A stretch of DNA of 64,000 nucleotides from the NCBI GenBank assembly GCA_005881495.1, contig VBHI01000220.1:15096-79095 (forward strand). Direction: 5' to 3'. Within the stretch, counting starts at the first letter, position 1; each line of letters starts with the position of its first letter. The notes beneath the pieces are model-generated. The model worked only from the letters and a program-made list of their open reading frames with translations, searched no databases and was not told where the DNA came from. Source of the stretch: Chloroflexota bacterium. Its GTDB lineage: Bacteria > Chloroflexota > Ktedonobacteria > Ktedonobacterales > Ktedonobacteraceae. Below, in pieces: positions 1 to 8,675 of this stretch. A program made the translations under genes and the position numbers.

Positions 1-2
1 GC

Positions 3-398
3 GGTGAGCTCTTGGGTGACTTAATGGATACGTTGCTTGCCGCTGGTGCGTTAGATGTCAGTTATACCCCGATCCAGATGAAGAAGAATCGGCCCGCTGT
101 CATGGTCTCTCTCATTTGTTCGATTGAGGATGGGGATAGGATGGCACAGGTGGTATTGCGAGAGAGTAGTACACTGGGGGTACGCATACAGCAGATACAG
201 CGATTGAAGGCACAACGGACACAGGAGCGCATCAATACGCCCATTGGTACAATAGTGGTGAAGGTCAAACGGCTGGGGTCGCGCATTATTAGCGCCAGCC
301 CGGAGTATGAAGAGTGCCGGCGTATCGCCAGGGAACGTAACATGCCACTGGATGAAGTGTATGCGGTTGTGCAGCAGGCTATTGCAGCTCTTTTTTAA
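3..398 (+). CDS. larC: LarC C-terminal part (nickel-pincer cofactor synthesis), truncated by window edge
   Basis: The frame is open to the left edge, so only about 131 C-terminal residues are present. The segment with GALDVSYTPIQMKKNRP followed by a TPIGTIVVKV stretch is characteristic of the C-terminal domain of LarC (DUF111 family). LarC inserts nickel (CTP-dependent metal insertase) during synthesis of the pincer cofactor of lactate racemase-type enzymes. No LarB or LarE gene is in view on this side, so the pathway cannot be confirmed here. The gene ends in TAA before an AT-rich gap. The family call is sequence-based recognition; the upstream two thirds cannot be judged. Confidence 0.8.
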   Translation, partial: GELLGDLMDTLLAAGALDVSYTPIQMKKNRPAVMVSLICSIEDGDRMAQVVLRESSTLGVRIQQIQRLKAQRTQERINTPIGTIVVKVKRLGSRIISASPEYEECRRIARERNMPLDEVYAVVQQAIAALF

Positions 399-490
399 AG
401 TTTGCACGATATGCTATCTCATTGGATATAATATATTTGTGATAAAAAAAGAGTAAGGATCTATCTAACTATCTAGAGACCGGTCAAAAT

Positions 491-1039
491 ATGGACTTCA
501 CAGATTGGCGCATCACATCTGACAAGAGACCGACAGACACGGAAACTGCCGCCGTTACAAGATATTATGGAAAAAAATTCGAGGACTATATTGGTGAGCA
601 GATTCGCGAGGCCCAGGCGAGAGGTGAATTTGATAACCTGCGGGGCACTGGTAAACCATTGAACCTTGATGACAATCTCTATGCTGGCGATAAGGCCATG
701 GGCTATAACCTGCTCAAAAGTAATGGTTTCGCACCAAAAGAGATTGAACTGGCCAAAGAGATACGCAGCGAGTTTGAGCACATTGAAGCGAAAGCCGCCC
801 AATTGCGGCACCAGGGACGTACATTGCGGTCACGCCGGGTTCCCCCTTTTGCCAGCGAAAAACGGGCTTATAACATTGCAGTAGAGAAAACGGGCACTGA
901 ATATGAAAGGGTGCTCCACGAGCTGAACCGCAAAGTCCTGACGCTCAACTTGATGGTTCCCAGTTTGATGCATCAACCGATGTTCGATGTTGCGAAGTTG
1001 ATGCGGGATTTTCACGTGGCATGTCCCCTTTTCAAATAA
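491..1039 (+). CDS. DUF1992 (DnaJ-homologue C28-like) protein
   Basis: A 182-residue soluble protein. Its core (residues about 30-100) reads IGEQIREAQARGEFDNL, GTGKPLNLDD, then an LLKSNGFAPKEIEL stretch. This is the conserved pattern of the DUF1992 domain also found in vertebrate DNAJC28. No J-domain, signal peptide or membrane segment is present. The molecular function of the family is unknown. The gene stands alone between larC and a broken dehydrogenase. The ATG at 491 is the first in frame; no strong Shine-Dalgarno is visible, so the start is less certain than the family assignment. Confidence 0.8.
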   Translation: MDFTDWRITSDKRPTDTETAAVTRYYGKKFEDYIGEQIREAQARGEFDNLRGTGKPLNLDDNLYAGDKAMGYNLLKSNGFAPKEIELAKEIRSEFEHIEAKAAQLRHQGRTLRSRRVPPFASEKRAYNIAVEKTGTEYERVLHELNRKVLTLNLMVPSLMHQPMFDVAKLMRDFHVACPLFK

Positions 1040-1146
1040 TTGGCGGTTCCAGTACATACCCGTCTGAGGTACCATAGAAAAGTGGGCGAGTCAAGGCTGT
1101 ATCGAACACTTCTGTCCTACTGGACAGGATTGACCGATCATTTCGC

Positions 1147-1155
1147 TGCTATACT
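1147..1155 (+). promoter_or_regulatory. Extended -10 element ahead of the SDR pseudogene
   Basis: TGC-TATACT (TG one base before a near-consensus -10 hexamer) lies 63 nt upstream of the ATG at 1219. A TTGACC is present just upstream but only 15 nt from the hexamer, so the extended -10 is the main support. Inferred from sequence only. Confidence 0.4.
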
Positions 1156-1218
1156 GTGATACTATGCATCAGCTCCAGATAGCTCAAACACAATTGTGAC
1201 GATTGGTGTGTTTTACAG

Positions 1219-2129
1219 ATGGCACAAACAGATATGCAGGGAAAAGTTTGCCTGGTGACGGGTGCTAATGCGGGTTTGGGTAAAGCAACGGCTATAGAAT
1301 GGGTGGGCCGGTGATGTCTCCTTTGTCTCCGGTGTGCTAATGCGGGTTTGGGTAAAGCAACGGCTATAGGGCCGGCTAAACTGGGGGCGACAGTTATCCT
1401 GGGTTGCCGCGACAAGCAGCGAGGTGAGTCGGCACAGGCGGAGATCAGGGCCGCAAGCGGGAATGAGCATGTTGATTTGTTACTTGTTGACCTTTCGGTG
1501 CAGGACTCAGTACGGGCGATGGCTGCGGAGTTCAAGAAGAAATATGATCTCCTGGATGTGCTGATCAATAACGCCGCAGTGTTCAAGAGTAGCCGGGCTG
1601 TGACGGCGGATGGCCTGGAAACGATGTTTGCCACCAATCATTTAGGGCCGTTCCTGCTGACTAATCTGCTGCTGGAGCGGTTGAAGACGAGCGCTCCATC
1701 GCGCATTTTGACGATTACCGCACCTTCGACGACGACACTGAATTTTGATGACTTGCAAGGCGAGAAGAAGTTTAGCGCATTCGAAGCATTTGGGGCGTCG
1801 AAAGCGTGTAATCTGCTCTTCACGTATGAGTTAGCGCGACGGCTCAAAGGAACGGGGTGAGCGCGAATGTTATCCACCCCGGGCTGGTGAAGTCTGCGCT
1901 TATGAAGGAGGCGGTTGCCCCTGTGCGCTGGCTCACGTCCCTTATTTCTACTGCTCCTGAGATAGCGGCTAAAGCGGTGGTGTATTATGCCTCCTCTCCA
2001 GAAGTCGAGAATAAGACGGGCTTGTTTTTTAAGGGAAGGCAGGTAATTGAGTCAAGTGCTTATACGAAAGATGAGGCGGTACAGAGGCGTTTGTGGGATG
2101 TGAGTGTTGCGCTGACGGGGCTTGAGTGA
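1219..2129 (+). pseudogene. Short-chain dehydrogenase/reductase (retinol-dehydrogenase-like), doubly broken
   Basis: The reading frame starts at ATG 1219 with the cofactor motif TGANAGLG, but hits TGA at 1312-1314. The stop lies in a 72-bp insertion (1298-1369): 36 bp of unrelated sequence followed by a second copy of the preceding 36 bp (1262-1297 repeated at 1334-1369). Removing the 72 bp restores the frame. A second lesion follows RLKGTG: one G appears missing from the G run at about 1854-1858, so translation ends at 1860 while the true C-terminus (VSANVIHPGLVKSAL onward) continues in another frame to 2129. The catalytic Tyr of the YxxxK motif also reads Phe (FGASK). NNA and NHLG motifs are present. 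The whole shape is that of an SDR oxidoreductase that is now non-functional. Confidence 0.8.
1262..1369 (+). repeat. 36-bp direct repeat inside the SDR pseudogene
   Basis: Positions 1262-1297 and 1334-1369 are identical over 36 bp, separated by 36 bp of unrelated sequence, giving an exact 72-bp offset. The offset keeps the frame, but the spacer carries TGA. Seen directly. Confidence 0.9.
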
Positions 2130-2275
2130 TGGAGAAGAAATTTAAGACTCCTGGCGTTTTAGTTTGCAATTGCAATTTTCGTAAAATCGCTCGTAGAGCG
2201 GATTGTCAATGCAGAGCTTTTATATAACTCTACAGTATAAAACGTCTCGCTGCACTTCGTTACACAAAAATCGGG

Positions 2276-2572
2276 ATGGCATCCAAAAAAAGACAATTAG
2301 AAATTCGACATTGGTTCATGAGATATAAGAGTACTCTCTACTGTGCAGAATGCGGTATAAGTCATCCGGCAGTACTACAGTTTCATCACCGAAATAGGGC
2401 AGATAAAAGCTTTACTATTGCCGACGTTGTTAGGAAAGCGTCTAGCATCAAGCAGATAACAAACGAGATCAAGAAATGCGATGTGGTATGTGTAAATTGC
2501 CATGAAAAACGACATTGGAGAGAGATACATGAGACGGATAGCTGGGAAGAAGTGGTACCATTAGAAGAATAA
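2276..2572 (+). CDS. Small HNH-type nuclease-like protein
   Basis: A 98-residue protein with the compact HNH/zinc layout CAEC (residues about 23-26), then LQFHHRN, then CVNCHEKRH. This is the pattern of free-standing HNH endonucleases (CxxC...HH...CxNCH). No other domain is present. The gene is more AT-rich than its neighbours. Its stop codon ends one nucleotide from the 3' end of tRNA-Thr, encoded convergently. Free-standing HNH genes next to tRNAs are often mobile or phage-derived; that origin is inference. The DNA target is unknown. Confidence 0.7.
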   Translation: MASKKRQLEIRHWFMRYKSTLYCAECGISHPAVLQFHHRNRADKSFTIADVVRKASSIKQITNEIKKCDVVCVNCHEKRHWREIHETDSWEEVVPLEE

Positions 2573-2573
2573 G

Positions 2574-2645
2574 AGCCGGTGGTCGGAATCGAACCGACGA
2601 CAGGTCGCTTACGAAGCGACTACTCTACCTCTGAGTTACACCGGC
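2574..2645 (-). tRNA. tRNA-Thr(CGU)
   Basis: A full cloverleaf folds on the minus strand: a 7-bp acceptor (GCCGGTG/CACCGGC), D stem ACTC/GAGT, anticodon stem GTCGC/GCGAC with loop TTCGTAA (anticodon CGT, reading ACG), and T arm GTCGG-TTCGATT-CCGAC. The CCA end is not encoded. The discriminator base is T (U). Confidence 0.95.
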
Positions 2646-2850
2646 TGATGGCTTACTTTTGCGATATGTCAACAGATATCTCTGACGTAAGCGATTATAA
2701 TCCCGAATTATCACTCGTGTCAAGCATTGTTAAGCGCGCCTCCTCGCTCACTCAAGATAAAAGCGGTGGCTGTTCATACAAAGGAGTAATCCCTCCAAAA
2801 CCAAATTCCGTAATGAAGTATAATCACAATACAATAAGGATCAGCTAAAA

Positions 2851-3570
2851 ATGAACAGCATTGATATGTTTCTAGTCCAATATGGCCTTGCGGCGATTTT
2901 CATCATTATGCTCACCAAGTCGGTGGGGGTGCCCATTCCAATTCCTGCCGATGTGATTATCCTGGCGGCGGCAGCCCGTGCGGCGACAGGCAAGTTTGTG
3001 CTGTGGCAGGCGTTTCTGATCATCTTGCTCGCCGTAATACTCGGAGGGCTGATCCAGTTTATACTCGCTCGTGGTCCTGGACGTAATCTTCTCTATCGCT
3101 TTGGTCGATACATCGGCCTGACAACGGCACGTCTTGATGCTGCCACTGTAAAGATTAAGAGAGGTGGTATGCTCAGCCTGAGCGTTGCCATACTAGTACC
3201 CGGCGTTCGTGGAGCTGCCATTGCTGCCAGTGGTCTCGCCGACTTTCGCTGGCGCACCTTTGTGCCAGGGCTTGTCATAGGAAGTACGCTCTTTCTTACC
3301 CTCCACTTTTTCCTGGGCTATCTTGGCGGATCGGTATTTGTACAGTTAGCACATCTACTGCCATCAATGTTGGTTGTTATAGGAGTGCTGATACTACTTG
3401 TCCTGGTCTTTTTGCTGTGGAGGGTAGTTCGTCGTCGGAAGGCCGCATATCGTCGTGATGTGGAGCATGCCGCATCGCTTGAAGTATGGCACGAAGGTAT
3501 ATGCCCGGTATGCCTGGGGTTGTATACTGCTAACCAGCTCCGTTCACCCTCGCTAAAGGTACCGCTTTGA
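2851..3570 (+). CDS. DedA/VTT-family membrane protein
   Basis: A 239-residue integral membrane protein with about five hydrophobic segments. The VGVPIPIPADVI stretch near residue 25 and the later LVPGVRGAAIAASGLADF stretch match the VTT (SNARE-associated/DedA) domain. DedA proteins are linked to phospholipid flipping and envelope homeostasis; the substrate here is unknown. After the last membrane helix (to about residue 190) there is a basic stretch (RRVVRRRKAAYRR) and a cytoplasmic tail with a single CPVC pair. The upstream gap (2646-2850) carries no recognised gene. The ATG at 2851 follows AATAAGGATCAGC, a weak ribosome site. Confidence 0.8.
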   Translation: MNSIDMFLVQYGLAAIFIIMLTKSVGVPIPIPADVIILAAAARAATGKFVLWQAFLIILLAVILGGLIQFILARGPGRNLLYRFGRYIGLTTARLDAATVKIKRGGMLSLSVAILVPGVRGAAIAASGLADFRWRTFVPGLVIGSTLFLTLHFFLGYLGGSVFVQLAHLLPSMLVVIGVLILLVLVFLLWRVVRRRKAAYRRDVEHAASLEVWHEGICPVCLGLYTANQLRSPSLKVPL

Positions 3571-3614
3571 GTGTGTAGCAGGCAACGTGATTGCGAAGAA
3601 AGAGGAGAATACAT

Positions 3615-4187
3615 ATGGCAACAACGTTTCGTCTAAATCCTGAACGAGTAGCATATGCCGAAGCCAATGGCTGGCGGGCCTATTATGAACACAACTGGTT
3701 CAAGGTATTGCGCTTGATAGTCACACTGTGCCAGGAACAGTTTCATATTCCCTTTCCCGTGTCGCTGCAGGCGGGGTATTATACGACACGCGCTTCGGCA
3801 GCCTGGGTTCCTGAAGATCATGATCTTGAAAAGGTGCGGCGGTACTTGAGGAAGTTTTACAGCGTTGCACGCCGCTACTCTGGCCTGCAATTCGATGTAG
3901 AGCGCGTCGCTGACCTCGAACTGCAATACTTTGATGTGCACCGCCGCCTGGTTGGGCAGGCGGACAAGAGCGAGTTTATTCTGACTATGACTGAACTGCA
4001 TTCGGCTATTTTTGGACTGACGCAGGAGCAGGCGCGAGAATCCGCAGAACTGCGGGTGAAGGCCAACAATACTGTTGATCTGATTACCAGTAAGAGATCA
4101 ACCAATGAAGCGGCCGATTGGGCGAAACTGGAGGAATATTTGCGCCAGTGCTACGCTTCCATTCAGTGTGAGCAAGCGAGCATTTAG
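3615..4187 (+). CDS. Unknown soluble protein
   Basis: A 190-residue, largely helical, charged protein without signal peptide, membrane segment or cysteine motif. I do not recognise the family. The start is set at ATG 3615 because AGAGGAG lies at 3601-3607, 7 nt upstream; a longer in-frame version from TTG 3591 lacks such a site. It follows the DedA gene by 44 nt on the same strand and may be cotranscribed. Confidence 0.6.
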   Translation: MATTFRLNPERVAYAEANGWRAYYEHNWFKVLRLIVTLCQEQFHIPFPVSLQAGYYTTRASAAWVPEDHDLEKVRRYLRKFYSVARRYSGLQFDVERVADLELQYFDVHRRLVGQADKSEFILTMTELHSAIFGLTQEQARESAELRVKANNTVDLITSKRSTNEAADWAKLEEYLRQCYASIQCEQASI

Positions 4188-4651
4188 TCTGGTTCTGCTG
4201 TATCCGCTAAAGATGCAATTATTGCCTCTTTGCTCCCTTGCTTCCTCATAGGATGACATTTTCACTGAACACTTAGACCCTGTCAAAATCATAGAACACT
4301 AACACTTGCTTCCTCAATAATTGACATTGTATCCCCTGGTATGATAATCTCAAATCGTTACATACCCTTTTCTTGTAGTGCTGGCGTGCCTTTAGATGAA
4401 GGCATCGATAAACGTATTTACGATTGGAAGGTGTAACGGTATACCCGGTCTTTTTATGATGCGGGTAACGATGAAAAACTATCCTTGTTTGCTTTTTCTC
4501 CACGTGTATTCCGACCTGAAATGAAAGGAGTTTTTTTCTTTGCTACACTCCAACTTTGACTGCACAATGAGATTGGAGAATGGCGAAACCCCAAACCATA
4601 TTAGAGAATAGAGCTGTCGCATTGAGGAGCACACGAACGAAGATGGTAGCT
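4188..4651. other. Gene-free stretch with a short imperfect direct repeat
   Basis: No supported gene. CTTGCTTCCTCA plus a downstream TGACATT occurs at 4237-4260 and again at 4305-4328 (68-nt offset). The hypothetical reading frames here have no recognisable family and many rare-looking codons. It separates the upstream genes from the structured leader of the cox cluster. Confidence 0.5.
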
Positions 4652-4753
4652 TACTGGACATTGTTCCAGTGTCCAGTGTTATGGCCCCGTCCGGGGGTAG
4701 ATGGAAGCGTCCATCTACTCAGAGAAGCCGCTAGAAGAAATGTTCTTAGTGGA
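4652..4753 (+). promoter_or_regulatory. Array of four consecutive hairpins ahead of coxS (leader RNA or IS605-type right end)
   Basis: Four stems follow one another: ACTGGACA/TGTCCAGT (about 4652-4676), CCCCG/CGGGG (4685-4696), a perfect 9-bp GTAGATGGA/TCCATCTAC with a 4-nt loop (4697-4718), and CCGCTA/TAGTGG with an inner GAA-TTC extension (about 4729-4753). The coxS ribosome site begins 17 nt later. Two readings are possible. One is a structured 5' leader controlling the molybdoenzyme operon. The other is the 3' end (omega-RNA plus right-end hairpin) of a lost IS200/IS605 element, as the AGAAGCC-hairpin end resembles such ends. The sequence alone does not decide. Confidence 0.55.
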
Positions 4754-4784
4754 TAATTACTTAATCAGATGGAGGTAACCATCA

Positions 4785-5291
4785 ATGACGATGAAGCACG
4801 AAATTAGTGTTACAGTGAATGGACAGCAACACCATTCAGAGGTTGAACCGCGCACGTTGCTGGTGCATTATTTGCGTGAGGCATTGGACCTTACAGGTAC
4901 ACATATTGGCTGTGATACTTCACAGTGTGGTGCATGTACGGTCCTGCTCGATGGTCAATCAGTGAAGTCATGTACGGTACTGGCTGTTCAGGCCGATGGG
5001 TGTGAAGTGACCACGATCGAAGGCCTGGCTCCAGAGGGAGGATTGCATCCTATCCAGGAGGGTTTCTGGGAGAAGCATGGTCTACAATGTGGCTTCTGTA
5101 CTCCAGGCATGATTATGGCCTCGTATAACCTGCTCAAACATAACCCCAACCCGACAGAGGCAGAGATACGTAAAGGGCTTGAGGGAAATATCTGCCGCTG
5201 CACCGGCTATCAGAACATCGTACGTGCTGTCCAGTATGCTGCTGAGCGGATGCGCACAAGTGTTTCTGAGCCTGTGGGTGCTGGTGAGTAA
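4785..5291 (+). CDS. coxS: [2Fe-2S] small subunit of molybdenum hydroxylase (CoxS type)
   Basis: 168 residues, the usual length of the iron-sulfur subunit of xanthine oxidase/CO dehydrogenase-type enzymes. The plant-type cluster ligands are C43, C48, C51 and C63. The second cluster uses C102, C105, C137 and C139 (CGFC...CRC). It passes electrons from the Mo site in CoxL to the FAD in CoxM. GGAGG at about 4772 supports ATG 4785; a second ATG lies at 4791. It is first in an S-L-M order, the arrangement typical of form II (as opposed to M-S-L in form I). Confidence 0.92.
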   Translation: MTMKHEISVTVNGQQHHSEVEPRTLLVHYLREALDLTGTHIGCDTSQCGACTVLLDGQSVKSCTVLAVQADGCEVTTIEGLAPEGGLHPIQEGFWEKHGLQCGFCTPGMIMASYNLLKHNPNPTEAEIRKGLEGNICRCTGYQNIVRAVQYAAERMRTSVSEPVGAGE

Positions 5292-5362
5292 TCTCGAAGG
5301 TATATACATCCAAATTACCTTCAAATTTCTGTTTCTCGTGATGGGAAAGGACAGGTATACAA

Positions 5363-7696
5363 ATGGGTATTGCAGCTATGCTTGGTTCGCCTATTAAAAG
5401 GCGTGAAGACCCGCGCTTGATCACTGGTCAGGCGACCTACGTTGACGATATCAAACTCTACGGCATGCTCCATATGGCGGTTCTGCGCAGCCCCTATGGG
5501 CATGCTCGCATTAAGAGCATAAACACTGATGCTGCCCGAAAATATCCTGGTGTTGTGGCTGTGTATACAGCGGCAGACCTGAAAGGTGTAGTAGGCAGCG
5601 TTGCCTGTGCCGTTCCAGTGGGGCATATTGCCGAGGGTATGGGCATCCGTCAGCCACTGGCCGAGGACAAGGTACGTTTCTATGGTGATCCAGTAGCCGT
5701 CGTGATTGCGGAAGATCGCTACGGGGCTCGTGATGCACGAGACCTGATCGATGTCGATTACGAACCATTGCCAGTAGCCATCGATGTCGAGAAGGCCATG
5801 CAGCCTGATGCTCCTCTGCTCTATGAACAGTTCGGCACGAATGTCGCCTTCAGCATGCATCCATCGACGGAAGAAATCGACAAAGTCTTCGAGCAGACCA
5901 AAGCTGATGGTGGTGTGGTTGTTAAGGGACGCTTTATAAATCAAAGACTGTCCCCGGTGTCTATCGAGACGCGCGGCGTTGTTGCAGATTATAACAAAGG
6001 GAGCAGAAACCTTACTCTCTGGAGTTCGTCACAGATCCCACACATACTGCGTAACATCCTGGCTGCGACAGTTGGCCATCCACAGCACCAGGTACGTGTG
6101 ATCGTGCCCGAAGTTGGTGGTGGTTTCGGGTCCAAGCTTAATGTCTACCCCGAAGAACTTGTGACGGCATACGCTTCTATGAAATTAGGGCGTCCCGTCA
6201 AGTGGATTGAGGATCGCAGCGAGGCTCTTGCAGCGACGATCCATGGACGTGATCAGGTCAACTATTTCGAGATTTCCGCTAGCAGGGATGGCAAGGTGAC
6301 TGGATTGAAGATTTATGTGATCTCTGATATGGGGTCATATAGCCAGCTCTTCACCGATGTGATGGTTCTTGCCTTCATGTTTCCCGTGGTATGTGGTGCC
6401 TATGACATTCCAGTACTATACAGAAGCACTGATCTCGTCTTCACGAATAAAGCTTCCACGGATGCATATCGTGGAGCAGGTCGCCCTGAGGCTACTTACC
6501 TTATTGAGCGTGCCATGGATATGGTGGCGCGTGAACTTGGCAAGGACCCAGTTGAAATACGCAAGCTAAACTTTATCAAGCCTGATCAGTTTCCATACAA
6601 ATCAGCGACCGGGAACGTGTATGACAGTGGTAACTACGAAGCCGCGCTAGCTAAGGCCCAGGCGTTAGCAGATTACCAAAACATGCGTGCCGAGCAAGCG
6701 CGGTTGCGTGCAGAGGGCAAGCTGGTGGGCATTGGCATCTCCACCTATATCGAGGGTTGCGGGATAGGGCCCAAAGGATTTGCCCCGGTTGGCCTCTACG
6801 AGAGCGCGCGTGTGCGCGTTGAGCAGAGTGGCACCGTGTCAGTCTATACTGGTTCATCTCCGCATGGGCAAGGCGAGGAGACGACGTTTTCTCAAATCGT
6901 CGCTGAGGAGTTTGGTATTCCAATGGAGAACATTCTTGTGATCCATGGTGACACTGACTCCACGCCAGAGGGTCGTGGCACATATGGCAGCCGAACCACA
7001 GCGGTCGGCGGCTCTGCGGTCTATACTGCTGTCCAGAGACTAAAGGAGAAGATGAAGCAAATCGCTTCCCACATGCTGGAAGCTAGCGCTTCTGACGTGA
7101 CGCTGGAGGATGGCAAGTTCTTTGTGGCTGGTTCGCCTCAAAAAGCCGTTACCTTTACTGAGGTAGCTGCAACGGCCAATCTTTCCAATACACTGCATCC
7201 TGGTATTGAGCCAGGTCTGGAGACAACGGCTTTCTGGGAGCCAGCAGCATTGACCTACCCCTTCGGTACACATATCTGTATGGTCGAGGTGGATAAGGAT
7301 ACCGGTGAGGCGGAGATCAAGCGTTACATCGCGGTTGACGACTGTGGACGGCAACTCAACCCGTTGCTTGTCGAGGGTCAGATTCACGGCGGTATTGCGC
7401 AAGGTATCGGCCAGGCGATGATTGAGGGAGTCGAGTACACGGAAGATGGCCAGCTGCTGACGGCAACACTGATGGATTATGCCATGCCGCTGGCTTCGGA
7501 GCTTCCCAGCTTTGAGACCGATAGCACCGTTACTCCATCCCCGGTTAACCCACTTGGTGTGAAAGGTATCGGCGAGGCAGGCGCGATTGGTTCTACTCCA
7601 GCAGTTGCAAATGCTATTGCTGATGCACTGGGTGTTGCGCATGTTGATATGCCATTTACATCAGAGAAGCTGTGGAAAATCATTCACCAGAAGTAG
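5363..7696 (+). CDS. coxL: Molybdopterin large subunit, form II CO dehydrogenase-like (CoxL type)
   Basis: 777 residues, full length for the family. The active-site loop reads AYRGAGR (residues 368-374), the form II signature; true form I CO dehydrogenases carry AYxCSFR. The catalytic Glu is in GEAGAIGS (around residue 738), and Moco-binding GGGFGSK is present. So this is a molybdenum hydroxylase that may act on CO poorly or on an unknown aldehyde or purine-like substrate. Cytoplasmic, in complex with CoxS and CoxM. It lies 71 nt after coxS, 20 nt before coxM. The substrate is not predictable from sequence. Confidence 0.9.
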   Translation: MGIAAMLGSPIKRREDPRLITGQATYVDDIKLYGMLHMAVLRSPYGHARIKSINTDAARKYPGVVAVYTAADLKGVVGSVACAVPVGHIAEGMGIRQPLAEDKVRFYGDPVAVVIAEDRYGARDARDLIDVDYEPLPVAIDVEKAMQPDAPLLYEQFGTNVAFSMHPSTEEIDKVFEQTKADGGVVVKGRFINQRLSPVSIETRGVVADYNKGSRNLTLWSSSQIPHILRNILAATVGHPQHQVRVIVPEVGGGFGSKLNVYPEELVTAYASMKLGRPVKWIEDRSEALAATIHGRDQVNYFEISASRDGKVTGLKIYVISDMGSYSQLFTDVMVLAFMFPVVCGAYDIPVLYRSTDLVFTNKASTDAYRGAGRPEATYLIERAMDMVARELGKDPVEIRKLNFIKPDQFPYKSATGNVYDSGNYEAALAKAQALADYQNMRAEQARLRAEGKLVGIGISTYIEGCGIGPKGFAPVGLYESARVRVEQSGTVSVYTGSSPHGQGEETTFSQIVAEEFGIPMENILVIHGDTDSTPEGRGTYGSRTTAVGGSAVYTAVQRLKEKMKQIASHMLEASASDVTLEDGKFFVAGSPQKAVTFTEVAATANLSNTLHPGIEPGLETTAFWEPAALTYPFGTHICMVEVDKDTGEAEIKRYIAVDDCGRQLNPLLVEGQIHGGIAQGIGQAMIEGVEYTEDGQLLTATLMDYAMPLASELPSFETDSTVTPSPVNPLGVKGIGEAGAIGSTPAVANAIADALGVAHVDMPFTSEKLWKIIHQK

Positions 7697-7716
7697 GGTG
7701 AAAAGGAGAACGTACA

Positions 7717-8583
7717 ATGTCTGTTCCAGCAGCATTTGATTATCATGCAGCGAAGTCTGTGGACGAGGCTATTGCTCTCTTGCAACAGTATGGCGATGAC
7801 GCCAAGTTGCTGGCGGGTGGTCACAGCCTGCTGCCAACGATGAAACTTCGCCTGGCTCAGCCGGCACATCTGGTTGACCTTGGCAAGATCAGTGGTCTTT
7901 CATACATCCGCCAGGAAAGTGGGGCGGTGGAAGTTGGTGCGATGACGACCTACACCACTATCCAGCACTCTCAGCTACTTCACCATCATTTCGCATTGTT
8001 GCCAGAGGGTACCGCCTTGATCGGTGATCAGCAGGTGCGTAACCGGGGCACGATCGGTGGCGGTATAGCTCACTCGGATCCCGCAGCAGATATGCCGGGT
8101 ATTGTGTTGGCACTCAAGGCCGACATCCTGGTGCGGGGTCCTAATGGCGCGCGCTCCATTCAGGCTGACGATTTCTTTAAGGGGATGTTCGAAACAGCCC
8201 TTCAACCGAATGAGATTGTCACTGAGATTCGTTTCGCCATCCCGCATGCTCACACCGGCAGCGCGTATACGAAGCTGGCAAACAAAGCTTCTCATTACGC
8301 GGTCGCGGGGTGCGCGGCAGTAGTTACACTGGATGGAAATGGCACCTGCACTGCCGCCAGTGTTGTCATAACCGGAGCATCGGAAAAAGCCAGCCGCGCC
8401 AGTGGGGTCGAGGCAGCCCTCGTTGGGAAGAAACTGGATGAGGCTACTGTGGCGGCCGCCGCAGTGCATGCCTCCGATGGTCTCGAACTTCTGGGGGATA
8501 TTCACGGCTCCAAGGAATATCGCGCTCAGATGACGACCGTTATGGCGCGCAGGGCGATCTTGAAGGCAGCGGAGCGAGCATAG
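7717..8583 (+). CDS. coxM: FAD-binding medium subunit (CoxM type)
   Basis: 288 residues. The FAD-binding motifs AGGHSLLP (about 32-39) and TIGGGIAHSDPAAD (about 113-126) are those of the CO dehydrogenase flavoprotein subunit family. It completes the S-L-M heterotrimer and delivers electrons to the acceptor. AAGGAG at 7701-7706 serves ATG 7717. Transcription probably ends at the long hairpin immediately downstream (8604-8668). Confidence 0.92.
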   Translation: MSVPAAFDYHAAKSVDEAIALLQQYGDDAKLLAGGHSLLPTMKLRLAQPAHLVDLGKISGLSYIRQESGAVEVGAMTTYTTIQHSQLLHHHFALLPEGTALIGDQQVRNRGTIGGGIAHSDPAADMPGIVLALKADILVRGPNGARSIQADDFFKGMFETALQPNEIVTEIRFAIPHAHTGSAYTKLANKASHYAVAGCAAVVTLDGNGTCTAASVVITGASEKASRASGVEAALVGKKLDEATVAAAAVHASDGLELLGDIHGSKEYRAQMTTVMARRAILKAAERA

Positions 8584-8603
8584 TTCGCTAGCTGATCATT
8601 TGA

Positions 8604-8668
8604 GACAAAGCACAGTGAGAACCGGGCTGGTGGCCAGGTCACCAACCCGGTTCTCACTGTGCTTTGTC
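8604..8668. terminator. Long near-perfect hairpin between convergent genes
   Basis: The arms GACAAAGCACAGTGAG... and its complement form a stem of about 29 bp with one mismatch around a short loop (GCCAG region). It lies between coxM (+) and a minus-strand gene ending at 8676, so it can act as a bidirectional terminator. Confidence 0.8.
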
Positions 8669-8675
8669 ATTAAAG

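Noticed and set aside
4273..4503. 76-codon minus-strand frame upstream of the cox cluster
   Set aside because: Lys/Arg/His-rich product without family likeness, no ribosome site, in a stretch that otherwise looks non-coding.
5321..5944. 207-codon minus-strand frame over the start of coxL
   Set aside because: Shadow of the coxL coding sequence, with no recognisable motifs.
7040..7642. 200-codon minus-strand frame inside coxL
   Set aside because: coxL is full length with all active-site motifs; the antisense frame has no ribosome site or domain.
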